Assembly (NCBI GenBank): GCA_028289445.1
Contig: JANQPO010000010.1
Coordinates: 1 to 64,000, forward strand
Source of the DNA: Tepidamorphaceae bacterium
Lineage (GTDB): Bacteria; Pseudomonadota; Alphaproteobacteria; Rhizobiales; JAKSCL01
Direction of reading: 5' to 3'
DNA: 64,000 nucleotides
In this document: one piece after another, positions 63,275 through 64,000 of the stretch
How the letters are laid out: the number at the start of each line of letters is the position of its first letter
Numbering within the stretch: position 1 is the first letter of the stretch
Notes under the pieces: generated by a model
What the model saw: only the letters and a program-made list of their open reading frames with translations
The model's database searches: none
Told to the model about the DNA's origin: nothing
Program-made: the position numbers and the translations under genes

Positions 63275-63484
63275 TTACATTCTTTGGCCGTCGCCACGTC
63301 GATTGAGGGCGCGCAGGGTCTCTTCGTCCAAAGGCTCGTCAGCCGGTCCGCTGTAGACGCCCTTCTCAAGGATAAGCGCCCGGTCTTGCTCGCTCTCGCG
63401 GCAACCGCCGAGCGCGACCATTGTCGCCGCACAGGTCCCAATCAGGGCCAGTCGCGATATGCGTCTGCTGCGCACTTCATCCAT
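63275..63484 (-). CDS. Small lipoprotein of the formate dehydrogenase cluster
   Basis: The 69-aa protein has a hydrophobic signal and lipobox (MVALGGCRES), then ILEKGVYSGPADEPLDEETL and ALNRRGDGQRM. The start at ATG 63484 is preferred over a TTG 15 bases upstream. It sits between the beta and gamma subunit genes, 14 bases before the latter. The segment KGVYSGPxDExL is familiar from FDH-cluster small proteins. Function unknown. Confidence 0.78.
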   Translation of the reverse strand: MDEVRSRRISRLALIGTCAATMVALGGCRESEQDRALILEKGVYSGPADEPLDEETLRALNRRGDGQRM

Positions 63485-63574
63485 TGTGACCGGCCCCAAC
63501 CTTTGAACCGCACTCCGTTCCGCCGCGCAACTGCGTTGGACTAAGAGCTCCGGCTCCCACTGTTTCAGACGAAA

Positions 63575-63602
63575 GCGGATCGGAACACTTGCTCCGATCC
63601 GC
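63575..63602 (-). terminator. Stem-loop between the beta subunit gene and the lipoprotein gene
   Basis: GCGGATCGGA (63575-63584) pairs with TCCGATCCGC (63593-63602) around an 8-base loop. On the minus strand TTTCGTCTG follows. With no strong T-run it may be a partial terminator or an mRNA end that protects the upstream part. Confidence 0.6.
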
Positions 63603-63646
63603 CATTCACGCGGGGCGCGAGGGAAACTCCCGCCCTAACTCGCGTC

Positions 63647-64000
63647 CTAACCGCCCGGATTGCCGTAGGCTGAGCCCCAGCCCCAGGCACCGGAACCGAA
63701 GCCGCGGGCAATCACCCGCTCGCGGTAAATGTTCGACACAACGTCGCCATCACCGGCAAGCAGAGCCTTGGTCGAGCACATTTCCGCGCACAGCGGCAAT
63801 TTGCCCTCGGCCAGGCGGTTGCGGCCGTACTTGATGAACTCGGCGGAGGAGTTGTTGGGCTCCGGCCCGCCGGCGCAGAACGTGCACTTGTCCATCTTGC
63901 CTCTGGACCCAAAGTTGGACGCTTGCGGGAACTGCGGCGCGCCGAACGGGCACGCGTAGAAGCAGTATCCGCAACCAATACACAGGTCCTTGGAGTGCAG
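63647..64000 (-). CDS. fdh3B: Formate dehydrogenase (FDH3-type) beta subunit, C-terminal part
   Basis: The last 117 codons are in the window; the gene continues beyond base 64000. The visible part has the 4Fe-4S motif CIGCGYCFYACPFGAPQFP, then DKCTFCAGGPEPNNSSAEF, KLPLCAEMCSTKALLAGD and a C-terminal glycine-tryptophan-rich tail (RGFGSGAWGWGSAYGNPGG). This is an electron-transfer subunit between the molybdenum/tungsten catalytic subunit and cytochrome b. The catalytic subunit gene is expected just outside. Confidence 0.9.
   Translation of the reverse strand: MHSKDLCIGCGYCFYACPFGAPQFPQASNFGSRGKMDKCTFCAGGPEPNNSSAEFIKYGRNRLAEGKLPLCAEMCSTKALLAGDGDVVSNIYRERVIARGFGSGAWGWGSAYGNPGG

Overview
This window is a chromosomal segment of a GC-rich alphaproteobacterium. 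The evidence is an aapJQMP amino acid transporter, a class I PHA synthase, a ChrR-family cupin protein, an FDH3-type formate dehydrogenase accessory cluster and rhizobial-style intergenic repeats. The order is probably Hyphomicrobiales or a neighbour, and the species cannot be named from sequence alone. Most of the window is ordinary core chromosome. There is one small degraded accessory patch at about 44.4-48.9 kb. No rRNA operon, CRISPR array, prophage or intact transposase is seen.

Layout. 0-8 kb: tRNA-Asn, then photolyase, FAD oxidoreductase, DUF1365, Cfa-type methyltransferase and MFS transporter on +, facing a ChrR-like gene and an SDR gene on -. This gene set is the singlet-oxygen (RpoE/ChrR) and furan fatty acid type of module, but the ChrR-like protein has lost most anti-sigma zinc ligands and no rpoE is present. 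8-18 kb: sulfur and amino acid metabolism (cysK-alaX-sseA-GNAT, aapJQMP, metC). 18-26.7 kb: tRNA-Arg, tRNA-Pro and two tRNA-Glu genes, an NDUFS4-like gene, a double cold-shock protein, gloA, and the - strand run alaC-hom-glpX-recJ. 26.8-34 kb: phaC, arsC-like, rplM-rpsI-argC, a thioesterase, an enoyl-CoA hydratase and a HemG-like flavodoxin. 34-44 kb: a VIT1-type membrane protein, a methyltransferase, two related small unknown proteins, a GCS2 ligase, gor, a large secreted unknown, rpiA, gabD, DUF533 and gph. 44.3-48.9 kb: tRNA-Val, a low-GC zinc-ribbon unknown, remnants of a WYL regulator and an SRPBCC gene truncated head to head, and an SDR/TetR divergent pair. 48.9-53.5 kb: an L,D-transpeptidase, a small cytochrome c, DUF971, a 270-bp MITE-like element, and the tungstate transporter tupBCA. 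53.6-64 kb: a formate dehydrogenase maturation/accessory region that runs off the right edge inside the beta subunit gene.

How parts work together. The tungstate importer would supply the metal cofactor of the formate dehydrogenase, whose catalytic subunit should lie just beyond 64 kb. Eleven - strand genes (beta subunit, lipoprotein, cytochrome b, WD40-cytochrome c, a 40-aa membrane microprotein, an HtrA-like protease, DUF6494, a biotin/lipoate-ligase-like protein, DUF6505, DUF6352 and a 94-aa membrane protein) are packed with 4-bp overlaps and look like one co-translated unit. Most of its members have no known function, which makes this the best candidate for an under-described system. Other points worth attention are the degenerate ChrR, a four-copy 135-bp repeat placed mainly between convergent genes, the MITE-like element, and the paired small proteins sharing a C-terminal W-W motif.
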